DNA from: Leptodactylus fallax
Lineage: Eukaryota; Chordata; Amphibia; Anura; Leptodactylidae
NCBI GenBank assembly: GCA_947044405.1
Contig: CAMRHE010000054.1
Location: 5,533,501 to 5,597,500 of the forward strand
Direction of reading: 5' to 3'
Length of the DNA stretch: 64,000 bases
The notes beneath the pieces are model-generated. The model was not told the origin of the DNA, searched no databases, and worked only from the letters and a program-made list of their open reading frames with translations. The number at the start of each line of letters is the position of its first letter. The stretch's first letter is position 1. Shown here in pieces: positions 20,512-31,890 of this stretch. The position numbers and the translations under genes are program-made.

Positions 20512-23500
20512 AGGTTAGGTCCTCCTGCCCCATTGTCCCTCTTATCTTCAGCAGAGAGAGGTATACAAATCTTTCAACCTATATTGATTAATGGAAAGGA
20601 GGTGCCGTTTCTAATAGACACTGGGGCCACAAAATCTTGTGTCAGTAAAGACATTGTTAACAAATTTAATCTACCATTGTCAGGAGATAGCCAGGTGGTT
20701 CAGGGAGTGTCAGGTCTCCCTGTTACCCTTGACCAAACAGATCCCATAGAGACATCATTTCAAGGATGTAGAATTCTAACTAGATACCTTGTCTCTGACA
20801 CCTCAGATAATATATTGGGTACGGATGTGATGGGGGTCTTAGGTTGTAACATCATGTTACATCCCTCTGGTGAAGCTTATGTGCGGACCACACACACAAA
20901 CCATGAGATACTGTGCCTAGTATCTGCTATAGTGAATACTCCACATTCTGTGTTCACCCTCACTGAAGAAGAGAATATACTATTGTCACAGGTGCCAGAA
21001 AGTCTCTGGGCAACAAGTAAAACAGACCTAGGCAAGTTAGATGTCCCTCCTGTTGTGGTAACTTTGAAAATAGGGGCCCAGCCACCCAGAATCAAGCAAT
21101 ACCCATTAACACACGCTCAAGAAAATGCTATAGCTACGACTATAGTAGAATTGCTAAAAGCTAAGGCTTTAAGGGAATGTACTTCAGTAGCAAACACACT
21201 GTTATTCCCTGTTAAGAAGAAAGGTAAAAAGGGCGAGACAGACACTTATCGTATGGTTCAGGACTTGAGAGAACTAAACAAAGTGACTTTGCTTGAGACC
21301 CCGGTAGTGCCTAATCCCCATACATTGTTGTCTACAATTCCAGCAGGGACCACACATTACACGACTGTGGATTTAAGTAATGCATATTTTTCGATTCCCC
21401 TAGAAAAGGACTGCCAATACTTGTCTGCCTTCACCTTTAGGGGCAAACAATACACCTGGACAGTCTTACCACAGGGAGCACAAAATAGTCCAAATCAATT
21501 TACGAGATGTTTTACTTTGATCATGAATGCCTGGGAACCACCCTCAGATGATTTTTGTGTTGCTACAATATGTTGATGATCTTCTTCTTTGTGCCCCAGA
21601 TAAACAGACATGTGAAGCTGCTACTATAAGCCTGTTGTGTTTCCTCTGCCAGAGCGGCTGCAAAGCCAGCAAGGACAAGCTGCAATTTTGCAAGCAAAAG
21701 GTGGTGTTTCTGGGTCATTGTCTCAGCCAAGGTACCAAACATCTTTCAGATGATCGGACCAAAGTGGTAAGAGAAATGCAAGTACCAACCTCCCATGCTC
21801 AGCTGCGTACCTTTTTAGGTCTGGTGTCATACTGTAGGCCATGGATCAGATCTGCATCCCTGACCATGCAGCCCTTGTATGACTGTCTCTCCTCTAAACC
21901 ATTCAGTCTGACAGCAGAAGCTTTGGATACATTTTATCAACTTAAGCTCCAGATAGTCAGTGCACCTGCCCTAGGCCTGCCTGACTATCAGAAGCCCTTT
22001 CAAATTTATGTCACTGAGATGATGGGACATGCTACTGCAGTTCTCACACAACAACATGGGGATAGAAAGCGTCCCGTGGCATATTACAGTGCACGGTTAG
22101 ATGCCATAGCAAGAGGAGCGCCCTCTTGTGTAAGGGTTGTACTTTCAGTACAAGCCCTGCTTGAAAAGAGCTCAGACATTGTCCTAGACAACCCCTTGGT
22201 GGTATATACACCACATGACATCCATGCAATCCTCACACAGGTAGACAGACGTCATCTTTCCTTGGCAAGACAGAGCAAAATGGAATTTGCTCTGCAATCC
22301 TCCTCCAACATCTCATTTCAGCGTTGTTTGACCCTGAGTCCTGCAACTCTTTTACCAGTAGGAGTTCATGATTCAAAGGGGGGAGTAGATGATGAGATAT
22401 TTTTAAACTCCCTCTCAGAAGATGAATTGTTTGACAGTCAACATGAGCATGACTGTGTGGCCCTAATGTCCCAAGAGACGGTGGGTTTTAGCCATGTCAC
22501 GGACATCCCATTACAGAACCCTGACTATGAGATGTTTGTGGATGGTTCTAGGTACTTAACAGATGAAGGAAAATTTGTTACAGGGTATGCTGTAGTCACT
22601 ACACATGACATCATAGTACAAGAAGCCCTTCCACCACACATGTCAGCTCAAGAAACTGAATTGAAAGCCCTTACAGAGGCTTGCAAAATAGCTAAAGATA
22701 GCACAGCAAACATTTACACTGACTCCAGGTATGCTTTTGGCATTGCGCATGATTATGGTCCTATATGGAGATCAAGAAACTTCCTGACGGCACAGGGCAA
22801 GCCAATCAAAAATGGAGATTCGGTAAGTCGATAGATGGAGGCCATATTGCTCCCTAAGCAGTTGGCAATTGTGAAAGTCAGAGCTCACACAAAAGGAAGA
22901 GACCCTGAAAGTCTTGGAAATGAGAAGGCTGACACAACAGCCAAAGCAGCGGCACTGCTGCCATGGAAGGGTCTCAACCAGGTGAGCAAAATGGACATTG
23001 ACGTAACAGACCCCAAGGGGCTGTACTCTAATGTAACCAGCGTGGAAACTGAAAAATGGAAAAAGGCTGGTGCCAGAGAGTATGAAGGAACGTGGAAAAT
23101 GGGGGATAGACTGTGTCTACCTGCAGCAGTATACCCCCAAATGGCTGGCTTGGCCCACGGTAAGGTGCATGCCTCTCGAAATGCCATGGAGTCATTAGTG
23201 AGTAAATTATGGTTTGCCCCAGGTTTTGGAAGGGCTGCTAGTAATCACGTAAAAGCACGTCACATATGTGCTCTACACAATCCAGGACAGGTAGTTAAAA
23301 CAACTACCAAATGCACACCAAAATCCCTGTACCCTTTCAAGAGAATACAAATAGATTACATACAGTTGCCTAAGTCTGGAACGTATGAGTATGTATTGGT
23401 CTGTGTGGATTTGTTTTCAGGGTGGCCTGAGGCCTACCCTGTGAGCAAAGCGACTGCACAAGTAACTGCCAAGAAATTGATGTCTGAGCTTGTGTGCAGA

Positions 23501-24120
23501 TTCGGGATACCTGAGGTGATAGAATCTGATAGAGGTACACATTTCACAAGTGAGCTAATGAAAGAAATAATGTCTTCATTGGGGATTGAGCAAGCTTTCC
23601 ACATACCCTACCATCCTCAGAGTTCAGGCAAAGTAGAAAGGTTGAATGGTACACTCAAGTTGAAGATTCAGAAAGCCATGGCAGAGACAAGAAAGCCCTG
23701 GCCCGAATGCCTGTCTTTAGCCTTATATTCAGTAAGGACTACTCCTAACAGGAGGACAGGGTTATCACCATTTGAGATATTGTTTGGAAGTGTGCCTAGG
23801 TTGGGGTTGTATTTTCCTCAGACTTTACAACTCAATTATGACAGCACTGCCGGCTATGTTCAGAGTGTCAAAGACTGAAAGTAACACATAAACAAGTGTT
23901 CTCTTCTATTCCAGACCCTTCTGATTTTTCAGGAACACATAGCTTGCAGCCTGGTGATTGGGTGGTCGTGAAAAGACACACCAGGAAGTCTCTTGAACCC
24001 AGATATGACGGTCCCTTCCAAGTACTGCTGACAACTGCCACTTCAGTCAAATTGGAGGGAAAATCTACCTGGATACACGCTTCCCATTGTAAAAAGGTTC
24101 CTGAACCACAGCAAGAATGA
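20512..24120 (+). pseudogene. pol: Endogenous retrovirus pro-pol polyprotein, broken
   Basis: Pol follows gag in the same frame after a single TGA, so it would be made by stop-codon readthrough. Order: aspartic protease with DTGA (20617-20628); reverse transcriptase with LPQGAQNSPNQF and YVDD (21569-21580); RNase H with FVDGS, an ETE and a TDSRYA motif (about 22530-22740); integrase with HGKVH, then catalytic Asp (23353), Asp (23528) and Glu (23636), the last two 35 residues apart; and a C-terminal module with DWVVVKRH (about 23955) before TGA 24118-24120. Breaks: a frameshift in a T run near 21552-21556 just before YVDD, TAG at 22832-22834 inside RNase H, and a frame change near 23875-23895. 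In the integrase zinc site the position of the first Cys reads Arg (RHIC). Confidence 0.92.
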
Positions 24121-25635
24121 AAAGATGGACATTATTTGTTTTATGCTTTCTTAAAGGACTTACAACCAGTGGAACCTGGAAATCCCTCCAGGGACTTAAA
24201 GAGGTGGACAATAAATTTGTTAGACACCATTTTGTAATGGTAGAAGGGTTCAATAATGCCCTCAAAGATTGCTGGATCTGTACACACTCTCCTATCACCT
24301 CCACTAGCTTACCCTTTCTGGCCATACCTGTCCCTATTGATGAACTACTGCAGTGGCCAGGGTGTCTAGATAATGTTGCAGCTGACTTCAAGACCAGGTT
24401 GTGGGCAAATGTTACTGTAGGGATACCGATAGTGGGGTGGACAGATTATCCGTGGTGGCAAGGTAAGCTTACTGGGAACAATAAGAATATCCAATACATG
24501 GCTTATAGTGGGGAGAGATGGGTTCCCCCGAAACAAATCCACTGCCACTATATTGGGAAAGATTCCCCAAACCCGATTACAGATAAGCTTTGGGGATGAT
24601 GGACAAAAGAGAGGGTATTTTTGGACACCTTGGGTCATAGAAAGAACAGTACACAATACTTCCTGGGAACATGCACACCTATTTGTAGAGATACCTGGGA
24701 ACATAGAGTGTGTGAATGAGACGGTTGAAGAAAGGCTTTACAGGAAAAAGAACCTTTCATTTGTTTGTGGAAATCGAGACCTGGGGTACTGTGGAGCACT
24801 GGGTAAATTACCCTCTTAGTGTATGCTAAAGAATGTATCTGGCTTTGTGGATCTTGTGCACAAACTTATTACACAACACTCAGTCTTATTCGATTTAACT
24901 CCTCACATGTATTGGGCATGTGGCAGCAGTGCATATAAGTGGTTGCCAGTAGGAGTGAAGGGCACATGTACATTAGTAAGACTTACTCCTGCTACCTTTG
25001 TTGTTGATAAATTAAATACAAAATCCATACCTAAGCACACTCTGTATAAGAGAGCTGCAGACAACACTCCTAGGAAAAGTGGTAGACCTCACTTGGTACA
25101 GTCAAGCACTGGAAATAAGATAGTAAGCACAATACTCATATATCCTATGATAATGCAGATGTGGGACAAGCTAGTGCAAAGTACTGACTATCTTGATGAT
25201 CAAATATGGGAAATTCTGGAGATACTTAATACCACTATTGCAGTACAGAATCAATTGATAATAGTCACTAATCAACACACACTGGTATTAGACTATATAA
25301 CTGCAGCTCAGGGAGGAATGTGCCAGATAGTGGGACCTACATGCTGCCACTACATAGACCCAGAAGGCAACATCAAAGAAAAACGAAAATTGGAGGAAGT
25401 ATACAGGCTAAGAGAAGAGTATGAGAGGATGAATGTTCAGAACAAAGACAGTTGGTGGTCCGAAACATTTTCATTCTTAAATCCGGTCAATTGGTTTAAA
25501 GGTATAGGTGGGTGGGTGGCAGGATTGATCCAGATGGTCATACAAATAGCAATGATTATATTACTGATATATTGCTTTGCAAAAATTGTTTTAATTTGCA
25601 TTAATCGCTGTAATAGAGATAAGCATAAGTGGTAG
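24117..25635 (+). pseudogene. env: Endogenous retrovirus envelope glycoprotein, broken
   Basis: The ATG at 24117 overlaps the pol stop (ATGA). A hydrophobic leader (LFVLCFL) suggests a signal peptide. SU has CWIC (about 24267), the motif that makes the labile disulphide with TM in gamma-type envelopes. The frame shifts near 24590 and meets TAG at 24817-24819. TM contains C-x6-CC (25321-25347) and a membrane span (about 25515-25605) followed by a short basic tail ending at TAG 25633-25635. The class is that of covalently linked gamma-type envelopes, which mediate receptor binding and membrane fusion. A furin-type site is not obvious (only YKR near 25047). Because of the breaks no full product is expected. 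Confidence 0.9.
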
Positions 25636-25720
25636 ACATCTGGTAATGACTCCAACGGGGAATCCAGCTGGACTGGCACCCGAAGGTGAATGTACCCGTT
25701 GGGGAAATTATTAGATGTCT

Positions 25721-25733
25721 AAAATGGGGGAAA
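25721..25733 (+). promoter_or_regulatory. Polypurine tract
   Basis: AAAATGGGGGAAA immediately precedes the TG that opens the 3' LTR, the canonical position for the plus-strand primer of reverse transcription. Confidence 0.85.
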
Positions 25734-26153
25734 TGTAAGGGTTAAAAATATTTTGCTGGCCAGACATATATGCTGTTAAGAAAAATAGAAGTTATTGCTC
25801 AAAGCATGTGGCCCACCACGAAGTCTGCGCTGTATGCCAGTATAGGATGTGGTTAAGATAAGGCGATAGCACAAACGTCCAAAAGTTGCTATCTTTGACC
25901 TTTTAACATTAAGTGATGTCTTGAAATATGCTTTTGTGTCAATCTGGTCTAAACCGGTTCTGGGACGTACGTGACACCGGGACTCTAAGACCAAATTTGG
26001 GTATCGTGTCATGTGATTGATGTATAACTGTGTTTCCTATATAACCTAGCTCTGCCAATCAATAAACTGAAGCATTCTATACATGACACCTTGCTGTCTG
26101 TTTGTCTGTTTCCCGAGCGCTCGATAATTGTTCCTTATTAATTAGGCCCAAGA
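25734..26153 (+). repeat. 3' LTR of the provirus
   Basis: Starts TGTAAGGG directly after the polypurine tract and ends within 'ttaggcccaaga'. It is nearly identical to the 5' LTR, which implies a recent insertion; it carries an extra 'acaccggg'-like 8 bases near 25974. Beyond the shared end the sequence degenerates into homopolymers. Confidence 0.93.
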
Positions 26154-26419
26154 GGGGGCCCCCACATAAACCGGGGGGCCCCCCCCGCCCAATAAAACTT
26201 TTCCCCCCCCCCCTTTTTTCTTTCCTTTTTTCCCCCCCCCCCCGGGCCCCCCAAAAAAAATAAAAAAAAAAATCTTTTTAAAATTAAAATATTTTTTTTT
26301 TTTATTATTTTTTTTGGTGTCCCCCCCCCCCCCGGGGGGGGGGGGAGGAGGGATAAAATAACCCCCCCCCCCACAAATAAAAAGTGCGGACCGGCTCTAA
26401 AAAAAAAAAAAATATATTT

Positions 26420-26457
<38 letters not shown>

Positions 26458-26485
26458 TTTTTCTTTCTTTTCTCCCCCCCCCCTT
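26154..26485. repeat. Homopolymer-rich tract of doubtful quality
   Basis: Long runs of C, G, A and T follow one another with almost no mixed sequence. The open frame on the minus strand (about 133 codons of F, K, G and P) is an artefact of this. It starts exactly where LTR identity ends. Confidence 0.8.
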
Positions 26486-27114
26486 AGGGGGCTTGAACCT
26501 GCAGTCTTTTGATTGTCTTGCCCATAGACTGCAGTACACCTGTATTGTAGTCTATGGGAGATTCACTACTCAGCTACTGAGGCTGGTCATAGATCAGCCT
26601 CAATAGCTATATTCCAATGACAGGCCAGTTATCCTACGATTTTGACACCAGGAGCCATTCTGCAATGGAGAAGATATTGGGCTGGTGGGGCCTGGCTCCC
26701 GGCGACTTTGGGGGGGGCCTCACAAAAAGCAATGCTTGTGATCAGAGTGAACTCTGACTGTGGGCATTAGCTCCGAGTCTCCGCTGTGCTAGTGGCTATG
26801 GCGGCCGCTCTGCAGCAGATGTCGGGAAGGGGTTAAACTTACATTCAATCTAAATAGAATATTTAAGAACTTTATTTTCTAACTTTAGCTTTTCTGGTTC
26901 TGCTCCAAAGTTTCACTCTCTATTATAATGTAGAGTTATTTTCTGCTTTTAACCTATTGTAGTTAAACATAGTCCTAATAGTCTCGCTGAAGTCCTATAA
27001 AGCAGTAGAACATTTACGTATGCGTCCACTAGAGATGGGCGAACATCTCAAGATTTGTTTCCTTTTGGGTTTGGGTGGTTTGGTCCCAAGAATTATTTTG
27101 TACGAACCAACAAG
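26486..27114. other. Intron sequence with repeat fragments
   Basis: A partly palindromic stretch around 26510-26570 ('tgcccatagactgcagtac.. gtagtctatggga') and the phrase 'ctagagatgggcgaac' near 27029, which looks like the end of a common frog repeat. No gene seen. Confidence 0.45.
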
Positions 27115-29288
27115 TTTGGTATGAAGGACATCTGCAGTCTTGAATTTTTGGAGGCTACTTTGAACCACACTGTGGAGACCTTTAATTCCATATGTTAGTA
27201 CTGGAACTCCTACTCTATTTTGCATGGCCTTTGTCTCCAACTGAACTGTCCTCCACCCTCCTGGATTAATACTGATATAAAAACACTACTTAAGGAGAAA
27301 AAGATGGCATTCAGGACAAGAGATAAGGAGGGGCTGAGGGAAGTACAAAAGGAGCTGAGGCATCAAATCAGGCAGGGAAAAGCCAGTTATAAGGAAAAAA
27401 TGGAAAAGCAAATGGAAAGGAAAGACATAAGGGGGGTCTGGGAGGGGCTTAAGTCAATTTCGGGTCATAAACAGTCTGTCTGCCAGATTGAGGCAGATGT
27501 TAATTGGCTTAATGAACTAAACCTACTCTTCAACAGATTTGATCACACACCAGCTCCTCCTACCCCAGCATGTCCTTCAGTTCCCCCCACCACAATGACT
27601 TCACCCCATGCGGCTACTCCCCAATAGACCAGTAAATCCAGAAAACCGTCTATATCTGACCACAGTCTGACCGTCACAAGGGCCCAGGTGAGGAAGGAGA
27701 TGAAAAAGATCAAGGCGAGGAAAGCCGCAGGGCCAGATGACATCAGTGCAAGGCTAATTAAGACTTGTGGGGACCAGCTGTGTGGTATAATTACATACAT
27801 GTTTAATATGAGCCTGAGGCAGGAAATAGTCCCTGAATTATGGAAATCTTCTTGTGTGGTACCAGTTCCAAAGAAACCTCACCCTATGGACTTCAACGAT
27901 TACAGACCTGTAGCACTGACATCCCACTTGATGAAGATCTTAGAGAGATTGGTTCTCACACATCTCTGCCCTCTAGTAAGCCCCACTATGGACCCTCTCC
28001 AGTTTGCTTATCGGCCGGGCATTGGGGTAGATGATGCCATCATCCACCTTCTGCACAGGGCTCTGTCTCACCTGGAGAAACCAGGGAACACAGTGAGAAT
28101 AATGTTCTTTGATTTCTCCAGTGCTTTTAACACCATACAGCCCGGGTTACTGAGAGACAAGCTGGGCCTTGCTGGAGTGGACCACCACCTCTCCAACTGG
28201 ATCCTAGACTACCTCACAAATCAACCTCAATAAGTGAGAGCCCGAGACTGTGTGTCAGATACTGTGATATGTAATACGGGGGCACCTCAGGGTACAGTTC
28301 TTGCCCCTTTCCTCTTCACACTGTACACTGCAGATTTTAGGTGCAACTCATCTAGCTGCTACCTATAGAAGTATTCTGACGACTCTGCAATAGTAGGTCT
28401 CATCACAGACGATGATGACAGGGAGTACAGGGAACTGAACCGGGATTTTGTGGACTGGTGCCAGCGGAACCACCTGAAGATTAACACAGGGAAGACCAAA
28501 GAGATGGTGGTGGACTTCCGTAAAGGCAGATGCCCTCCTAAACCAGTGGACATCCTGGAGACGGGCATCGAGATTGTGAACACCTATAAGTACCTGGGTT
28601 TGTTCCTTAATAATAAGCTGGACTGGGCAGATCACATGGAGGTCCTGTACAGGAAGGGCCACAGCAGGCTCTACCTGCTTAGGAGGCTGAGAGCCTTTGG
28701 AATCCGGGGGGCACTTCTTAGGACTTTCTTCAACTCAGTAGTGGCCTCAGACATCTTCTTCGGAGTGGCCTGCTGGGGGAGCAGTATATCAACCAGGGAC
28801 AGAAAGAAACTTGACAAGCTGATTAGAAGGGCCAGCTCTGTCCTGGGGAGCCCCCTGGACCCTGTGCAGGTGGTGAGTGACAGAAGGATACTGCCCGTGG
28901 AGAGCTCCATGCGGGAGAAGAAGTCCCATCCCATGCATGAGACCGTGATCGCGTTGGGCAGTACTGTCAGTGACTAACTGCTCCACTCTAAGTGTGAGAA
29001 GGAGCGCTATCGGAAGTCCTCCCCACCGCGGTTAGGCTGTACAACCAACACCGACCTAAGCGGAGATCAATACACACAGAGAACTAAAATATCTTTCTGC
29101 CTGTTAAATCCCCCCCCCCCCCCTCCTCTGCTACTTCCTATCTGTCTGTCTACTATCAATGTAATGCCTCTTACCTTGGAACATTCCTGTTCATGTTGTA
29201 TTTGTATTTGTATCTGCTTATCTTTGCTGCTGTAACACACTGAATTTCCCCATTCTGGGACTATTAAAGGACTATTATTATTATTATA
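27115..29288 (+). mobile_element. L2-type LINE, 5'-truncated
   Basis: It consists of the 3' half of an L2/CR1-group retrotransposon. It ends in 'gaatttccccattctgggac', 'tattaaagg' and a short (ATT)n tail, the usual L2-like 3' signature, at about 29288. The coding part is one continuous frame with three nonsense codons. The plus-strand orientation is opposite to HMGCLL1. A C11-13 run at 29109-29122 lies in the 3' UTR. Confidence 0.85.
27130..29080 (+). pseudogene. L2-type LINE reverse transcriptase (ORF2 C-terminal part)
   Basis: A single frame reads from the linker after the endonuclease through the whole reverse transcriptase. Landmarks: KARKAAGPDDISARLIK (about 27709), FNDYRPVALTSHLMKILERL, VRIMFFDFSSAFNTIQP (first catalytic Asp), GAPQGTVLAPFLFTLYT (about 28280), the catalytic YSDDS (about 28372), HLKINTGKTKEMVVDF and YKYLGLFLNNKLDW. 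The C-terminal region ends near RYRKSFLPTAVRLYN, which is typical of L2. Nonsense codons are TAG 27625-27627, TAA 28231-28233 and TAG 28366-28368; no frameshift was noticed. The endonuclease domain is absent because of 5' truncation. As read it is dead, but only lightly decayed. Confidence 0.87.
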
Positions 29289-29589
29289 CAGAGAGAAGAT
29301 GGCAGCTCTATTAGGATGCATCAGCCAGAGGTGTGTGGAAATCCTCACTGATCCATACCTTATTAATTCTGAGCAAACTAATATTTTCCACACTAATGGT
29401 ATACAGTTTTTTCCTTCTAGGTGTTACAATGCCACCAGCAACACTGAACACTCTCTATCAGACATTACGCTAGAGGCTGGACAACATAAAACTCCCATAG
29501 CAAACTGGGCAAGCTGCTTCCACTGCTCTAACATATTGTCCCAGAATTCTATGGGATCAAAGTTATCTGCTGGAAAATCGTGCACTCCA

Positions 29590-29963
29590 CAGGTGTATTT
29601 CAATAAATTAGAATATCTTTGAAACGTTTATTTCTTTCAGTAATTAAATTAAAAAAGTGACTTCCTATATTTTCTAGATTCTTTATACACAGAGTGTTCT
29701 ATTTCAAGTGTTTTATTTATGTAAATGTTGATTATGGATTACAGGTAATGAAAACCCAAATCTAAGAAAATTTGAATATTGTAAAAAAGTTCAGTATTGT
29801 AACCTTGTGTCACCTGCCAAGGTTTCCTAAGCCATTAAATGGTCCCTCAGTCTGGTTCAGTAGGACACACAATCATGGAAGACTGCTGATTATGGATTGT
29901 ATTACTGAATTACTGAAATGAATGAACGTTTCAAACATATTGTAATTTATTGAGATACACCTG
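29590..29963. mobile_element. MITE with about 58-bp TIRs, internal-deletion derivative of the 47146 element
   Basis: CAGGTGTATTTCAATAAATT opens the element and the inverted form closes it; the two ends match over about 58 bp through 'gaaacgtt.att..tttcagtaatt'. It has no coding sequence. In reverse complement its two halves correspond to 47146-47378 and 50022-50082, the ends of the transposase-bearing element. The join is at CATAA. It is therefore the non-autonomous relative of that element. Confidence 0.88.
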
Positions 29964-30069
29964 TAGGTACAACTATAATTGCTTGTGTAGCTGGTGGGTG
30001 TCAGACAGTTGCCTGTTGTGGGTCTTGTTGTTAGGTGAAAAATTTCTGGTTCACTGTGTTCCAAATACT

Positions 30070-30810
30070 GTACTGGTTGCTGTTGCTATCCTGATAATAT
30101 TTTAATGTTGCTTCCATGTGGGAGGCAAAGATGAATTCCACCATTTTGACTTTATAGTGAGGGTCTAAGAGCACTGCAATCCAGTACTCATCCCTCTGCT
30201 TGACGCTAATAATAACTGTCTCTGTGTAAGCAGTGGAGCATACAGCCTGACATGCTGGCATGTGTGTGCATGGACCCAGGGGCTTGTCATGAATGGTCTT
30301 CTTGGCCATCTTGATTGTCATCATCATCATCAACATCATCTTGAAAGAAATCCCCTCCCTGGATGTGCCTGTGACATATCAAGGGCCCCCTCAGCATCCA
30401 AAGGAGAGTCTTCCTCCTCCTTCTCTTCCAGTCTAGGAGTCCCAGTTCCTCCACCATAATGACCCTGATCATCCTTCTCCAGTTCCCCTTGCATCAACAC
30501 AGTGATGAAGCTAACCAAGAGGTGGAACTGAAGCTGTTCTTCCTCTTCCATCCCTCTTTGCATGAGTGTAAGTGTTTCCTGTAGTATATATAATAAACGG
30601 ATGACAACAGAGATGTTGCAGTTGCCCCTGCTGACAAATTTGATGGCCTTTTCAAAGGGCTTGACATTCAGCCCTCTTGTTTATCCTCCCCTGGATTGGG
30701 AGCAACTCTTCTCGTTTGTTGATCTCTCATTTGAAACTGCACTCGGTACGATGTTGACGGTTTTTCAGCTACTTTATTGTCTTGTGACAGTGCGCGTTGT
30801 CTTAAAGGGA
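30070..30810 (-). pseudogene. hAT-like transposase relic
   Basis: On the minus strand, in broken frames: FEKAIKFVSRGNCNISVVIRL (about 30590-30655) recalls the hAT segment before 'VIPL', then LLVSFITVLMQ, an acidic EEKEEE stretch, and EYWIAVLLDPHYKVKMVEF (about 30130-30190), which matches the conserved LDPRYK motif of hAT/ZBED transposases. Several stops lie between. The RNase H-like catalytic part and the dimerisation domain cannot be followed. The call rests on these motifs only. Confidence 0.5.
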
Positions 30811-31232
30811 ATCTGTCAGGGCAATTTGAGACACTAAACCACCCACATGTCCATATGGACCTGGGGTTTAGTGTCCCAAATCACCATGTTATAATGCAAA
30901 CCATGGCCGCATTAAAAATAAAAAAGTTTTATACTCACCCTGCCGCTGTACTCCCCGCGCCTGCGCAGTTCTTCAATGAAGCCAGAGGAGTACACCTCGG
31001 CTTCAGTGCGCATGCCCTGCAATTATGCAGTGAAGCCGGAAGGCGTGCCTCATGAATAAGCCGGACCGTTCTCACCAAACAGCGTCGATCGGACTTTTAG
31101 CTAGGTAAGTATAAAGGTTGTTTATTTTTAATGCGCTTGCGGATTGCATTACAACAGGGCAATCTGGGACACTAAACCCCAGGTCTATAAGGACCTGTGG
31201 GTGGTTTAGTGTCCCAGATTGACCTGACGGAT
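30811..31232. mobile_element. Palindromic MITE with about 130-bp arms
   Basis: The left arm starts ATCTGTCAGGGCAATTTGAG and contains 'cactaaaccacccaca'. The right arm is its inverted copy, ending '..cccagattgacctgacggat'. The arms match through 'gacctggggtttagtgtccc' and 'gcattaaaaataa'. The GC-rich centre contains 'gcctgcgcag'. No coding content. Confidence 0.82.
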
Positions 31233-31325
31233 TAAGTTTAATTCCATGTTGACCAGATAAAAGACTAAATCAGATGTCCCTAGGAAACGTACGGTCTTTT
31301 TTGGTACACACGGAGCCTTAACGGA

Positions 31326-31890
31326 GTAACGAGTTTGTGGATGCTCATAACGTACTGCAGGACAACGCAGAATGGCTTAAAGATAAGGTTGCGGATGCTG
31401 AAGACAGATCCAGGAGAAGTAATATGAAGACACGGGGGGATGCTAGAGGAGGTATCTCCTGTAGAAATTCCTGTATACCTCAAACAACTATTTCAAATTA
31501 TTGTACCAACTTTAACGGAACTTGATTTGACTTTGGATCATGCTCACCTCCTTCCTAAATCTAAGGTGGCTCCTGAATCCTCCCCATGGAATATCCTGGT
31601 CAGAGTGCATTTTTTATCATGTTAAAAAAGTTACCATGTTCACCTCCAGGAAGTTAAAGTCGCTCCCAAATCTATATGTTAACATTTCACTGTATCTGGA
31701 TCTATCAGCAGCTGCGCTGCAGGCCAGAAGAAACTCCTTGGTCATCACCAAACCGTTAAGTGTCCACAATATTAGATATTGTTGGGGCTTTCCTCACAAA
31801 CTGCTAACAAAGCCCATAAAATCTCTCATAGAAAATTCCTGCATATTTTTATGTCAACTGGACCTACCAAACGTAAGGGCGTTATGATGG
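31326..31890 (+). pseudogene. L1-like ORF1 remnant
   Basis: LKDKVADAEDRSRRSNMKTRG (about 31377) matches the coiled-coil to RRM transition of L1 ORF1 proteins (the 'DLEDRSRRNN' region), which bind LINE RNA. Then PVYLKQLFQIIVPTLTELDL and LDHAHLLPKSK follow the RRM and C-terminal domain. Frameshifts split it into three frames. Confidence 0.65.

Larger units (their letters stand above)
17773..26153 (+). mobile_element. Endogenous retrovirus, class I (gamma/epsilon-like), LTR-gag-pro-pol-env-LTR
   Basis: All proviral parts are present in order: 5' LTR, a tRNA primer site near 18223, gag (19006-20511), pro-pol (20512-24120), env (24117-25635), a polypurine tract (25721-25733) and 3' LTR. Class I affinity rests on a gag-pol junction within one reading frame, a GPY/F-like integrase C terminus, a CWIC motif in SU and a C-x6-CC motif in TM. 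Gag, pol and env all carry stops or frameshifts, so the provirus is defective as read. It lies antisense to HMGCLL1 in the last intron. A clean target-site duplication cannot be seen because both flanks are low complexity. Confidence 0.95.

Noticed and set aside
22885..23187. Minus-strand frame across pol, and similar antisense frames over gag, env and the Tc1 genes
   Set aside because: Shadows of the plus-strand coding sequence with no motif of their own.
26138..26539. 133-codon minus-strand frame
   Set aside because: Made entirely of homopolymer codons (Phe, Lys, Gly, Pro) in the doubtful tract after the 3' LTR.
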